Source: Bradyrhizobium sp. 132
GTDB taxonomy: Bacteria; Pseudomonadota; Alphaproteobacteria; Rhizobiales; Xanthobacteraceae
NCBI RefSeq assembly: GCF_023074185.1
Contig: NZ_JADPKY010000133.1
Location: 1-32,196, forward strand
Length of the DNA stretch: 32,196 bases
Direction of reading: 5' to 3'
This document shows, one piece after another, positions 24,131-31,824 of this stretch. The stretch's first letter is position 1, and every line of letters begins with the position of its first letter. Both the position numbers and the translations under genes were made by a program. The notes beneath the pieces were generated by a model that was not told where the DNA came from, searched no databases, and saw only the letters and a program-made list of their open reading frames with translations.

Positions 24131-25239
24131 GCCGTAGCTCGGACATCAGGATCCTGATGACGACCGACACGGTCGGGGGTGTCTGGACCTATTCCTGCGC
24201 TCTCGCATCGCAGCTTGCGGCGTCGGGGGCCGATGTCGGCCTCGTGACCATGGGTCGGCGCGCACGAGCCGAGCAGCGCGAGATGCTGCGCGGTTCCCGA
24301 GTGCGCCTGATCGAAACGGACCTCGCGCTGGAATGGCAGGATCCGGAAGGGCAGGACCTCGCCCGAGCGCGGCGCACCCTCACGAAGCTCGAAGCACAAT
24401 TCAGGCCGGACGTTATTCACCTCAACAGTTTTCGCGAAGCAACCTTCGACTGGCACGCGCCGGTGGTACTCGTCGCGCATTCCTGCGTCGGCTCCTGGGC
24501 GCTGGCCTGCCGTGATACGGCTTGGCTGGGCGAGCCGAGATGGCGCAGCTACGCCGAACGCGTCGCGGCAGCCCTCGACAAGGCGCAGGCCTGGGTATGC
24601 CCAACCCAGTCCTTTCACGACGTGATCGCGCAGATTTACCATCCTCAATCGCCGGGCGCCGTGATCTGGAATGGGATCACACCCCGAGGCGCCCTCGGAC
24701 GTAAGCAGGAGCTGATCCTTGCAGCCGGGCGGCTGTGGGACCGCGCCAAGAACATCGAGGTTCTTGCCGCCGCGGCGCCGGGGCTGGATTGGCCGGTCCA
24801 GGTGGCGGGTGCGGCGACCGTCAGCCCATCGCATTGTATCACCTGGCTTGGGCAATTGCCGTACGACGCCATGCGCGCGCGGATGGAGCACGCGGCGATC
24901 TTCGCGAGCCCCGCCTTCTATGAACCGTTTGGGCTGGCGGTCCTGGAAGCCGCGGCGGCGGGATGCGCTCTCGTCCTGTCCGACATCCCAACGTTCCGGG
25001 AATTGTGGACCGGAGCCGCGCTGTTCGTCGATCCCACCGACGGCAAGGCGCTGCATCGAACGCTTGCAGGTCTGTGCGCCGACGATCGCGAGCGGATGCG
25101 GCTGCAACGGGCAGCTTTTGAGCATTCCCTCACCTATTCCCTGACCCGGACGACGAGTGCCTATCTCAGGCTTTACGACGACCTGCTCGCTTCCCATCGC
25201 GAGACCGCGCCGGTCAGCCAGATCGAGGTGCGTGCATGA
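24127..25239 (+). CDS. GT4 family glycosyltransferase
   Basis: A 370-aa retaining GT-B enzyme. The N-terminal Rossmann half opens ILMTTDTVGGVWTYSCALAS, and the C-terminal half has the EX7E motif in FYEPFGLAVLEAAAAGC (E266, E274) and VLSDIPTFRELWTGAA. No membrane segment. Start overlaps the radical SAM stop (ATGA) and the stop overlaps the next start. It transfers a sugar from a nucleotide donor; identity unknown. Confidence 0.9.
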   Translation: MSRSSDIRILMTTDTVGGVWTYSCALASQLAASGADVGLVTMGRRARAEQREMLRGSRVRLIETDLALEWQDPEGQDLARARRTLTKLEAQFRPDVIHLNSFREATFDWHAPVVLVAHSCVGSWALACRDTAWLGEPRWRSYAERVAAALDKAQAWVCPTQSFHDVIAQIYHPQSPGAVIWNGITPRGALGRKQELILAAGRLWDRAKNIEVLAAAAPGLDWPVQVAGAATVSPSHCITWLGQLPYDAMRARMEHAAIFASPAFYEPFGLAVLEAAAAGCALVLSDIPTFRELWTGAALFVDPTDGKALHRTLAGLCADDRERMRLQRAAFEHSLTYSLTRTTSAYLRLYDDLLASHRETAPVSQIEVRA

Positions 25240-26366
25240 AATGCGTCCTGTTCTACCACGCTTTCACCTCCTGCTGGAACAACGGCAACGCCCACTTCCT
25301 GCGCGGCTATGCCCGCGAACTTCATGCGCTCGGTCATGAGGTCGTCGTGTTCGAGCCGGTCGACGGCTGGAGCCGATTGAACGCGATCCGCGAGGGTGGC
25401 ACTCAGACCATGGAGGACATTCCGGTGCTGTTTCCCGGCATCGGCATCCGCCGCTATGACGCCTGCCTCGATCTGGATGAGGCGCTCCACGGCGCCGATC
25501 TCGTCGTCGTCCACGAATGGAATTCGCCGGATCTAATCGCAGACATCGGCCACAGGCGGGCCCATGGCGCTCCCTTCACGCTGCTGTTCCACGACACCCA
25601 TCACCGCGCCGTCAGCGCACCTGACGAGCTTGCGCAATTCGACCTCGACGGGTTCGACGGTGTGCTCGCCTTCGGCGAGGTGCTTCGTCAGATCTATCTG
25701 AAGCTCGGCTGGGCCGACCGGGCCTTCACCTGGCACGAGGCCGCGGACATCGCCCTGTATCATCCGCTGCCGCATGTCGAGCGCACCGACGATGTCGTCT
25801 GGATCGGCAATTGGGGCGACGGCGAACGCAGCGCCGAGCTCAACGAATTTCTGGTCGAACCGGTGGCCGAACTGAAGCTGCGCGCGGAGGTCTATGGCGT
25901 CCGCTATTCGGACGCGGCGCTCGACACCATTCAGGCGGCAGGTATCCGGCATGGCGGGTGGCTGCCCGCACATTGGGCTCCCATTGCCTTCGCCGGCGCA
26001 CGTGCCACTGTCCATGTGCCGCGCGGCCCCTACGTCCGCCTGCTTCCGGGCATTCCGACCATTCGCGTCTTCGAAGCGATGGCGTGCGGCATTCCACTGG
26101 TCTCGGCGCCCTGGTCAGACACGGAAGGCCTGTTCCCGGAAGGCGCCTATCTCGGCGCCGCCGACGGCACCGAAATGAAGCGCGCGCTTTGTGCGCTCCT
26201 CGACGACCACGAGTTATGGACCGCCACAGTGGAGGCCGGCCTGCGGACGATCAAGGAGCGTCACACCTGCCGTCACCGCGCGGAGCAGCTTGTCAGCATC
26301 GTGCAGGATCTCCGGGCCTCAGGCCGCTCGTCACAGCCCTCACGATACATCGGAGCCTCCGCATGA
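25236..26366 (+). CDS. CgeB-like glycosyltransferase 2
   Basis: A 376-aa CgeB-type protein. N-terminus FYHAFTSCWNNGNAHFLRGY carries the family W-N-N-G signature; EVVVFEPVDGWSR follows. The C-terminal half holds TIRVFEAMACGIPLVSAPWS and the acidic DTEGLF. A DVVWIGNWGDGERSAELNEF segment marks the start of the second Rossmann half. It is the most divergent of the four paralogues. Overlaps both neighbours by ATGA. Donor and acceptor unknown. Confidence 0.83.
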   Translation: MKCVLFYHAFTSCWNNGNAHFLRGYARELHALGHEVVVFEPVDGWSRLNAIREGGTQTMEDIPVLFPGIGIRRYDACLDLDEALHGADLVVVHEWNSPDLIADIGHRRAHGAPFTLLFHDTHHRAVSAPDELAQFDLDGFDGVLAFGEVLRQIYLKLGWADRAFTWHEAADIALYHPLPHVERTDDVVWIGNWGDGERSAELNEFLVEPVAELKLRAEVYGVRYSDAALDTIQAAGIRHGGWLPAHWAPIAFAGARATVHVPRGPYVRLLPGIPTIRVFEAMACGIPLVSAPWSDTEGLFPEGAYLGAADGTEMKRALCALLDDHELWTATVEAGLRTIKERHTCRHRAEQLVSIVQDLRASGRSSQPSRYIGASA

Positions 26367-27451
26367 AGATCTGCTTCTTCGGATCCAGCCTCGTCTCATC
26401 CTACTGGAACGGTGCCGCCACCTATTATCGCGGCATGCTGAAGGAGATTGCGGCGCTCGGCCACGACATCACGTTCTTCGAGCCCGACGCTTTCGAGCGC
26501 CAGGCCCACCGCGACATCGACGATCCCAACTGGGCGAGGGTGGTCATCTACGCCGCGACGCCGGACGGCTGGCGAAGCTCGATCGAGGGAGCTGCCCGCT
26601 CGGCTGACATGCTGATCAAGGCCAGCGGGGTCGGCGTTTTCGATCAGGAGCTGGAGAACGCCCTCGCCGACATTCCGTCGAATGCGACGCGCGTCTATTG
26701 GGACGTCGACGCACCCGCCACGTTAGAGACGATGGCGGACGATCCGGAACATCATCTGCGCCGTGCGATCCGGTCCTGCGACATGGTTTTGACCTATGGC
26801 GGCGGCGACGCCGTCGTGTCCGCTTATCGCGCCATGGGCGCGCGGGGCTGCGTGCCGATCTACAATGCGCTCGACCCGGCCACGCACTTTCCGGCACTTC
26901 CAAATCCACGTTTCACCTGCGATCTCAGCCTTTTAGCAAACCGCCTTCCCGATCGCGAGCAGCGCGTCGAGAGGTTCTTCCTCGACGTTGCGCGCCAACT
27001 GCCCAACAAGAGATTTGTCCTCGGCGGCTCCGGCTGGGAGACTAAGGAAACGCCGGCCAATCTACAGCAGGTCGGACATGTCGGGACCGGCGACCACAAC
27101 GCGTTCTTCGGCTCCGGTCTGGCTACGCTGAACGTCAATCGCGACAGCATGGCACGTTACGGCTTCTCGCCGCCGACACGCGTGTTCGAAGCCATCGGCG
27201 CCGGAGCCTGCCTCATCACCGACCAGTGGGACGGCATCGATCATTTTCTCGAGCCGGATCGCGAGGTGCTGGTGGCCGCAAGCGGAGCGGAGGTCGCAGA
27301 GCATCTTGCCGCACTGCGCCCCGATCGGGCTCAGGCGATCGCAGGACGCGCTCGTGCGCGCATTCTGAGCCACCACACCTACCGGCAGCGCGCGCGCCAG
27401 TTCAACGATCTCTTTGCCGCAAGCAATTCGCGAATCGAGGCAGCAGAATGA
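26363..27451 (+). CDS. CgeB-like glycosyltransferase 3
   Basis: A 362-aa CgeB-type protein: FFGSSLVSSYWNGAATYYRG at 5-24, ITFFEPDAFERQAHRDIDD, RVYWDVDAPATLETM (equivalent to YDLDTPVTLAKL in the relatives), and the C-terminal PTRVFEAIGAGACLITDQWD. Translationally coupled on both sides (ATGA). In tandem with two other members, so it likely arose by duplication and now adds a different sugar or linkage. Confidence 0.84.
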   Translation: MKICFFGSSLVSSYWNGAATYYRGMLKEIAALGHDITFFEPDAFERQAHRDIDDPNWARVVIYAATPDGWRSSIEGAARSADMLIKASGVGVFDQELENALADIPSNATRVYWDVDAPATLETMADDPEHHLRRAIRSCDMVLTYGGGDAVVSAYRAMGARGCVPIYNALDPATHFPALPNPRFTCDLSLLANRLPDREQRVERFFLDVARQLPNKRFVLGGSGWETKETPANLQQVGHVGTGDHNAFFGSGLATLNVNRDSMARYGFSPPTRVFEAIGAGACLITDQWDGIDHFLEPDREVLVAASGAEVAEHLAALRPDRAQAIAGRARARILSHHTYRQRARQFNDLFAASNSRIEAAE

Positions 27452-28572
27452 ACCTCACCATCGTCGTCATTGGTCTTTCGGTCACTTCGTCCTGGGGCAA
27501 CGGCCATGCCACGACCTACCGCGCCCTGATCGAAGCCCTGGCACGACGGGGTCACCGAGTTACATTTCTGGAACGCGATGTCCCCTGGTATCGCGAGCAT
27601 CGCGATCTTACCAAGCCTTCTGCGTGGACTGTCGAGCTTTATCAATCCTTGAAGGACATCCCGCTGCGTTTCGGCAAGATGATCCGAGACGCTGATCTGG
27701 TGGTCATCGGCTCCTATGTGCCCGACGGGATCGCGATCTCCGAATGGGTCACGACCCATACCGGAGGGCTTACCGCCTTCTACGACATCGACACGCCGGT
27801 CACGCTTGCGAAGCTCGATCAGGGCCTGGACTATCTTTCCGCGGCGATGATCCCGCGTTTCGACCTTTATCTGTCCTTTGCCGGCGGCCCAGTACCCGAC
27901 ATGATCGAGGAGAGCTATGGCAGCCCACTGGCTCGGGTTCTGTATTGCAGTGCGGACACCAATATCTACGCGCCGCGACGCGCGGAGAAGAAATGGGCAC
28001 TGGGCTACCTCGGAACCTACAGCGAGGACCGGCAACCGATTCTGGAACAGCTGCTGCTCTCGCCCGCTCGTACTCTGTCATCCGAGCAGTTCGTGGTGGC
28101 CGGCGCGCAATATCCCGAGGATGTGGTGTGGCCAGCCAATGTGGCCCGCATCGAGCATCTCACACCCAAGCATCATCCGACATTCTACGCGGAGCAGCGT
28201 TTCACGCTAAACGCCACCCGCTCCGACATGCGCGCACTCGGGTTCTCGCCGAGCGTCAGGCTGTTCGAAGCCGCCGCGTGCGGCACGCCCGTCATCTCGG
28301 ACCGGTGGCCTGGAATCGAAACTGTCTTTGAACCCTCGCGGGAAATCCTGCTGGCGTCGAATCCACGCGAAGTTGTTGAAATCCTGCGCGACATGCCGGA
28401 GGACCACCGGCGCTCGATCGCGGACAACGCGCGGCGGCGGGTCATCGCCGATCACACCTCCGACCATCGCGCCCGGCAGCTCGAGACGTACTACACCGAG
28501 GCGTCCGATCGGCGGTGCCGCAGAACAGCGCGGCGTCCCGTATCGCGTCCCTTGCAGGTCGCAGAACTCTGA
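27448..28572 (+). CDS. CgeB-like glycosyltransferase 4
   Basis: A 374-aa CgeB-type protein, the closest relative of the one at 15638. Shared blocks are SSWGNGHAT, LERDVPWYREHRDL, FYDIDTPVTLAKLDQGL, LGTYSEDRQ, GAQYPEDV and VRLFEAAACGTPVISDRWPG. The pair sits about 10 kb apart, in different blocks of the cluster, and may make related linkages. The Arg-rich tail (SDRRCRRTARRPVSRP) is unlike the relatives and may be a spurious extension. Start overlaps the previous stop; 11 nt separate it from the next gene. Confidence 0.85.
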   Translation: MNLTIVVIGLSVTSSWGNGHATTYRALIEALARRGHRVTFLERDVPWYREHRDLTKPSAWTVELYQSLKDIPLRFGKMIRDADLVVIGSYVPDGIAISEWVTTHTGGLTAFYDIDTPVTLAKLDQGLDYLSAAMIPRFDLYLSFAGGPVPDMIEESYGSPLARVLYCSADTNIYAPRRAEKKWALGYLGTYSEDRQPILEQLLLSPARTLSSEQFVVAGAQYPEDVVWPANVARIEHLTPKHHPTFYAEQRFTLNATRSDMRALGFSPSVRLFEAAACGTPVISDRWPGIETVFEPSREILLASNPREVVEILRDMPEDHRRSIADNARRRVIADHTSDHRARQLETYYTEASDRRCRRTARRPVSRPLQVAEL

Positions 28573-28583
28573 AAGGCAGCGCC

Positions 28584-29651
28584 ATGACACTTCAGACCCG
28601 CATCCAGGCGTCCCGCCGCTCACCGACTGTGCTGATCGCCGGCGGCGCCGGCTTCATCGGATCCCACCTCTGCGACACGCTTTTGCAACGCGGCCACACG
28701 GTAATCTGCCTCGACAATTTGTTTACGGGAACGATCGGCAATATCCGGCCGCTGCTCAATCATCCGAATTTTCGCTTCATCGAACATGACGTACGCGATC
28801 CCGTCGAGATCGAGGGCGATATCGACGGAATCTACAGCCTCGCCTGCCCGGCGTCGCCCCGTCATTACCAGAAAGATCCGGTCGGCACGATGAAGACCTG
28901 CGTGCTTGGCACCATCAACATGCTGGAGCTCGCGCGTCGGAAGGGCGCCCGAGTGCTGCAGGCATCGACAAGCGAGGTCTACGGCGATCCCGAGGTGCAT
29001 CCCCAGCCGGAATCCTATCTCGGCAACGTCAACGCGATCGGACCCCGAGCCTGCTACGACGAAGGCAAGCGGGCCGCGGAAACGCTGATGTTCGATTACC
29101 ATCGGATGTACGGGGTCGAGATCAAGATCGCGCGCATCTTCAACACCTACGGCCCGCGAATGCTGGAGAACGACGGGCGCGTCGTCTCCAACTTCATCGT
29201 GCAGGCACTGCGCGGAGAGCCGATCACGATCTATGGCGGTGGTACGCAGACCAGAAGCTTCTGCTTCGTCGACGATCTCGTGCGCGGCCTCCAGCTGCTC
29301 ATGGAGAGTCCATCATCAGTCACCGGGCCCTGCAATTTGGGTAATCCGCACGAGGTTACGATCGAGGCGATTGCCCGCGACGTGCTGGTGTATACAGAGT
29401 CAGCCTCCCCGCTTCGGTTCGAGGAGCTGCCGAAAGACGATCCGAAGCGGCGCAAGCCTGTCATTGACACAGCCGTGAAGGTGTTGGGGTGGCGCCCGCG
29501 CGTGGCGCTCAAGGATGGTCTCCGGGCGACCATCGCGTATTTCGCCATGCGCATGGCCGGCGAAGCGCCGACGCTTGTTCCGGCCGCTGCACCTCGCAGG
29601 AGCGGACGTATTACTGCACGCGGCCGGTTGACGATTGCCGATCAGGGGTGA
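28584..29651 (+). CDS. UDP-glucuronate decarboxylase (UDP-xylose synthase)
   Basis: Makes UDP-xylose from UDP-glucuronate. A 355-aa extended SDR enzyme: IAGGAGFIGSHLCD (18-31), SLACPASPRHYQKDPVGTMK, ASTSEVYGDPEVHPQPESYL (E131), and CYDEGKRAAETLMFDYHRMY (Y158, K162), then ARIFNTYGPRM. The SLACPASPxHY and YGDP-HPQ blocks separate it from plain epimerases. ATG at 28584 with AAAGG upstream. Last gene of the cluster; the GH39/beta-xylosidase-like protein in the same cluster fits a xylose theme. The C-terminal 30 residues are low complexity. Confidence 0.88.
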   Translation: MTLQTRIQASRRSPTVLIAGGAGFIGSHLCDTLLQRGHTVICLDNLFTGTIGNIRPLLNHPNFRFIEHDVRDPVEIEGDIDGIYSLACPASPRHYQKDPVGTMKTCVLGTINMLELARRKGARVLQASTSEVYGDPEVHPQPESYLGNVNAIGPRACYDEGKRAAETLMFDYHRMYGVEIKIARIFNTYGPRMLENDGRVVSNFIVQALRGEPITIYGGGTQTRSFCFVDDLVRGLQLLMESPSSVTGPCNLGNPHEVTIEAIARDVLVYTESASPLRFEELPKDDPKRRKPVIDTAVKVLGWRPRVALKDGLRATIAYFAMRMAGEAPTLVPAAAPRRSGRITARGRLTIADQG

Positions 29652-29736
29652 TCCAGCCACCGGACGAGGAACCCGCAAATGCGACAGCGACCGGAGCGTG
29701 AGCTGGTTGGTCTGGCCACGCTGGCGCCTGAATCTG

Positions 29737-29997
29737 TCACGAGCGCGAATTGGCCGCGCGACGGATGGGCTTGTCGAGGTCCTCAACGTCGTGCTCGTAT
29801 TCGGAGATGGCGCGATTGGCCATCCGAATCCGGTTGGTCTGGCCTTCTTCGACCATCATGGTGATACGCTGCGCCAGGAATACGCACGTCTCGAAATCAT
29901 CGCGGATAGCCCCGCCACGGGCGAGAAAGTCCCACGCGATCGCGTAAGCCTGCTCGGCGGCGGGACTGCGATAGTCGCCGAAGATAATTTTCGTCAT
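29737..29997 (-). CDS. Small conserved hypothetical protein
   Basis: An 86-aa soluble, mostly helical protein starting MTKIIFGDYRSPAAEQAYAI. A middle stretch, RGGAIRDDFETCVFLAQRIT, is followed by a charged C-terminal half (SEYEHDVEDLDKPIRRAANS). I do not recognise it. ATG at 29997 is chosen because residues encoded upstream are not protein-like; its ribosome site is weak. Converges on the UDP-xylose synthase gene (85-nt gap, nothing seen in it). Confidence 0.6.
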   Translation of the reverse strand: MTKIIFGDYRSPAAEQAYAIAWDFLARGGAIRDDFETCVFLAQRITMMVEEGQTNRIRMANRAISEYEHDVEDLDKPIRRAANSRS

Positions 29998-30067
29998 CAC
30001 AGCCCAGCTAAAATGGTGCGTATCGTTCCTGCAGGTCTCTGCACAAACAGCCGAGTTCAGCAACCGC

Positions 30068-30106
30068 CAAGCCGCCGGTCTCGCGGCAAGCGGGACCGGC
30101 GGCTTG
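30068..30106. terminator. Perfect 13-bp hairpin downstream of the DUF892 gene
   Basis: CAAGCCGCCGGTC (30068-30080) pairs perfectly with GACCGGCGGCTTG (30094-30106) around a 13-nt loop, 24 nt after the stop at 30130 on the minus strand. No T-run follows on either strand, so it may be a processing or Rho-aided end rather than a classic terminator. Confidence 0.5.
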
Positions 30107-30129
30107 CCTGTAGCGGCGACCGGATGGCG

Positions 30130-30627
30130 TCACGTCGCCTGACGCTGATGCGCCAGATATTCCATCGTCACCTTCTCGACGTTTGAGTCGATCCAGGCGG
30201 CCATGCGCTGCTCTTCCTGCAAGGACGTCTCGAGCAGACCCTTTGCTTCAGCCACCCCGGCGGCGCCGCAGAGGGCGAGCAGAGACTTGTAGGCAGCGAT
30301 CTCGAAATTCTCAAACGCGTTGTTGGCGAAGGTGTTCTTAAGAATCTCGTCGCCGGCGACAGAGTGCGCCATGGCCTGCATGTTCGCCATCACGGATTGG
30401 GTCGTATCCTTGAGGCTGGAGGAGTTTTCGCCGCAAGCTTCCAGACATCTCTCGAGCCGCTTGAGTTGTTCGTTGGTCTCCTGAAGGTGAGTGACGACTT
30501 TCGCCTTCACCTCAGGATATTCATCCAGCCGTTCCGACTGACGTTCCATCAGCTCCCTTGCCTGCACTTCCATCGCGTGCGCATTGCTTAATCCGACCAC
30601 GAATGTATCGCGTGCTACGTTAGCCAT
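30130..30627 (-). CDS. DUF892 (YciE/YciF-like) ferritin-like stress protein
   Basis: A 165-aa four-helix protein of the ferritin-like DUF892 group. Helices read DTFVVGLSNAHAMEVQAREL, AKVVTHLQETNEQLKRLERC, ANNAFENFEIAAYKSLLALC and LLETSLQEEQRMAAWIDSNV. Carboxylate and His residues (E41-type AMEVQ, HLQETNEQ, ENFEIAAY, QEEQRMA) sit where di-metal ligands occur in this fold. The family is stress-induced in many bacteria. ATG at 30627 is preceded by AGGAGA and AGGAA; a near-consensus EcfG promoter lies 38 nt upstream. Exact biochemical role is unknown. Confidence 0.85.
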   Translation of the reverse strand: MANVARDTFVVGLSNAHAMEVQARELMERQSERLDEYPEVKAKVVTHLQETNEQLKRLERCLEACGENSSSLKDTTQSVMANMQAMAHSVAGDEILKNTFANNAFENFEIAAYKSLLALCGAAGVAEAKGLLETSLQEEQRMAAWIDSNVEKVTMEYLAHQRQAT

Positions 30628-30664
30628 TTTCCTGTTCTCCTTCTCATTGGCCTTGCTGCGGCCC

Positions 30665-30689
30665 AACCGCAATTTTCGCGGATCGTTCC
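30665..30689 (-). promoter_or_regulatory. Near-consensus EcfG-type promoter of the DUF892 gene
   Basis: On the minus strand GGAAC (30689-30685), 16-nt spacer, GGTT (30668-30665); one mismatch from CGTT. Spacing to the ATG at 30627 is suitable. Confidence 0.45.
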
Positions 30690-30848
30690 TACCGGATATC
30701 TGGGTAACGGTGCAGGCTCTGGTCTCCCGCCTAAGGCTAACCTGCGATAACAGAACACAAATACAATTCGTCGCCGCAGGAACGCCGCCGACGAGCTGCG
30801 GTTTCCCAGAGCGTGTGGTCGCATCCCAACTAGCCACAGCGCTCAGGA

Positions 30849-31078
30849 CAGCCGGACAACGCCTCCGATCCCTATTTCATGAGCATCCGCGACGGTCTTG
30901 CCGACAAGGGTTTCTTCGGCAACAGCGGAGGAGTTCGGGCTTGCCTGCTGCGCGGTCGAGATGATGCAGATGTCAATGCCGCGCTATGACGCGGAACGTT
31001 TCGGATTCGCGCCGCGAGCATCGCCACGCCAATCCGACGTGATCATCGTGGCCGGCACCCTGACCAACCAGATGGCCA
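30849..31078 (+). pseudogene. nuoB: nuoB remnant (NADH-quinone oxidoreductase subunit B)
   Basis: The region encodes DPYFMSIRDGLADKGF in one frame (from 30867), typical of the NuoB N-terminus. A frameshift near 30908 puts SATAEE and then FGLACCAVEMMQMSMPRYDA and RASPRQSDVIIVAGTLTNQM in another frame; FGLACC carries two ligands of cluster N2. About 14-16 codons that normally lie between (the INWARTGSL region) are missing, and the gene stops matching after TNQMA. It cannot make a working subunit. No nuo operon is adjacent, so this is a stray partial copy. Confidence 0.75.
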
Positions 31079-31251
31079 CCCCGGATTGGGAAAGTGCGAA
31101 GACGTCGCTGCGTGCTCTTGCGCCACTTGCTGCCGAGATCGTCATCACCGGACACGGCGCGGCCATGCAAGGTCCGGAGATGCGCGCCGCTCTCGACGCC
31201 CTTGCTGAACGCTTCGATGAAGTTGCCGTGCCTTCGCAATACCGGCGTTGA
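31079..31251 (+). pseudogene. Metallo-beta-lactamase-fold hydrolase C-terminal remnant
   Basis: In frame with the nuoB fragment the reading continues TPDWESAKTSLRALAPLAAE, then IVITGHGAAMQGPEMRAALD, ALAERFDEVAVPSQYRR and a stop. These are the last ~57 residues of an MBL-fold hydrolase (TGHG carries a metal-site His). The N-terminal HxHxDH half is absent. The junction with nuoB is near 31078, so this is the 3' end of a different gene captured by deletion or recombination. Confidence 0.65.
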
Positions 31252-31361
31252 GACAGCGTGTGCCGTCGATGACGACGGCAACGCCGAATGAATTTGCGTG
31301 GGTAGGAACGGTCGATGCCGCTCATGATTGGTTCGACATTGAAAGCTCAAGGAGAAACAGC

Positions 31362-31616
31362 ATGCGTACGACAATCTTGATGATCTTGACGGCCGCGATG
31401 CTCGCAGGCACTTCAGTCGGCGCAGCGTTCGCGCAAGGTGGCGCGGGCGCTGGTGCTGGCGGCGCGGGCGCCGGTGCTGGAGCCGGCGGATCCGCCTCCG
31501 GCGGCGGCGGTGGCGGCATTACGCATGTCGAGCGGGGCGGCCAAGGTGCCTCCAGTCCTCCCGGCATGCGCAACGAGACGACTCCGCCGTCCAACGGCAC
31601 CATGCCGCGTCGTTAG
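31362..31616 (+). CDS. Secreted glycine-rich small protein
   Basis: An 84-aa precursor: Sec signal peptide (MRTTILMILTAAMLAGTSVG, cleavage after AAFA at 24), then GAGAG-type and GGGGGG repeats (27-52), then a polar tail (ITHVERGGQGASSPPGMRNE). Strong ribosome site AGGAGA. Low-complexity sequence hides any family. Probably periplasmic or extracellular and unstructured; function unknown. The Gly-rich proteins of this type are common in Bradyrhizobium. Confidence 0.7.
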   Translation: MRTTILMILTAAMLAGTSVGAAFAQGGAGAGAGGAGAGAGAGGSASGGGGGGITHVERGGQGASSPPGMRNETTPPSNGTMPRR

Positions 31617-31667
31617 CATTCGCGGTCCGGGGTCTCGAAGCCGCACTTTCCGACCAAAGAGGAAACG

Positions 31668-31790
31668 TTGAAAAGGGACGACGAAGCCGGGCTGGTCGAA
31701 GATTGCGAAGGCCAGCCCGCTCTTGAGGACGAGCTCAACATCAAGCCGTGCTCGCCGGATTCCGAAACGTCAAGACGACGAAGACCTTGA
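31668..31790 (+). CDS. Possible small acidic protein (40 aa), TTG start
   Basis: A TTG codon at 31668 follows AGAGGAAA and opens 41 codons to the TGA at 31790. The product begins LKRDDEAGLVEDCEGQPALE and ends SETSRRRRP. It is directly followed by a strong hairpin at 31793. The ribosome site, acidic content and terminator spacing support it, but there is no recognised relative. Confidence 0.3.
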   Translation: MKRDDEAGLVEDCEGQPALEDELNIKPCSPDSETSRRRRP

Positions 31791-31792
31791 TT

Positions 31793-31815
31793 GGACGCCG
31801 GCGAAGCCGGCGTCC
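31793..31815. terminator. Strong 10-bp hairpin between convergent genes
   Basis: GGACGCCGGC-GAA-GCCGGCGTCC, a perfect stem with a 3-nt loop, without a clear T-run on the plus strand. It lies between the small rightward gene and the leftward gene ending at 31825 and could end transcription from both sides. Confidence 0.55.
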
Positions 31816-31824
31816 TGATCCCGG

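Noticed and set aside
31300..31330. GGAAC at 31307 as an EcfG promoter for the glycine-rich protein gene
   Set aside because: No CGTT-like -10 at 16-17 nt spacing.
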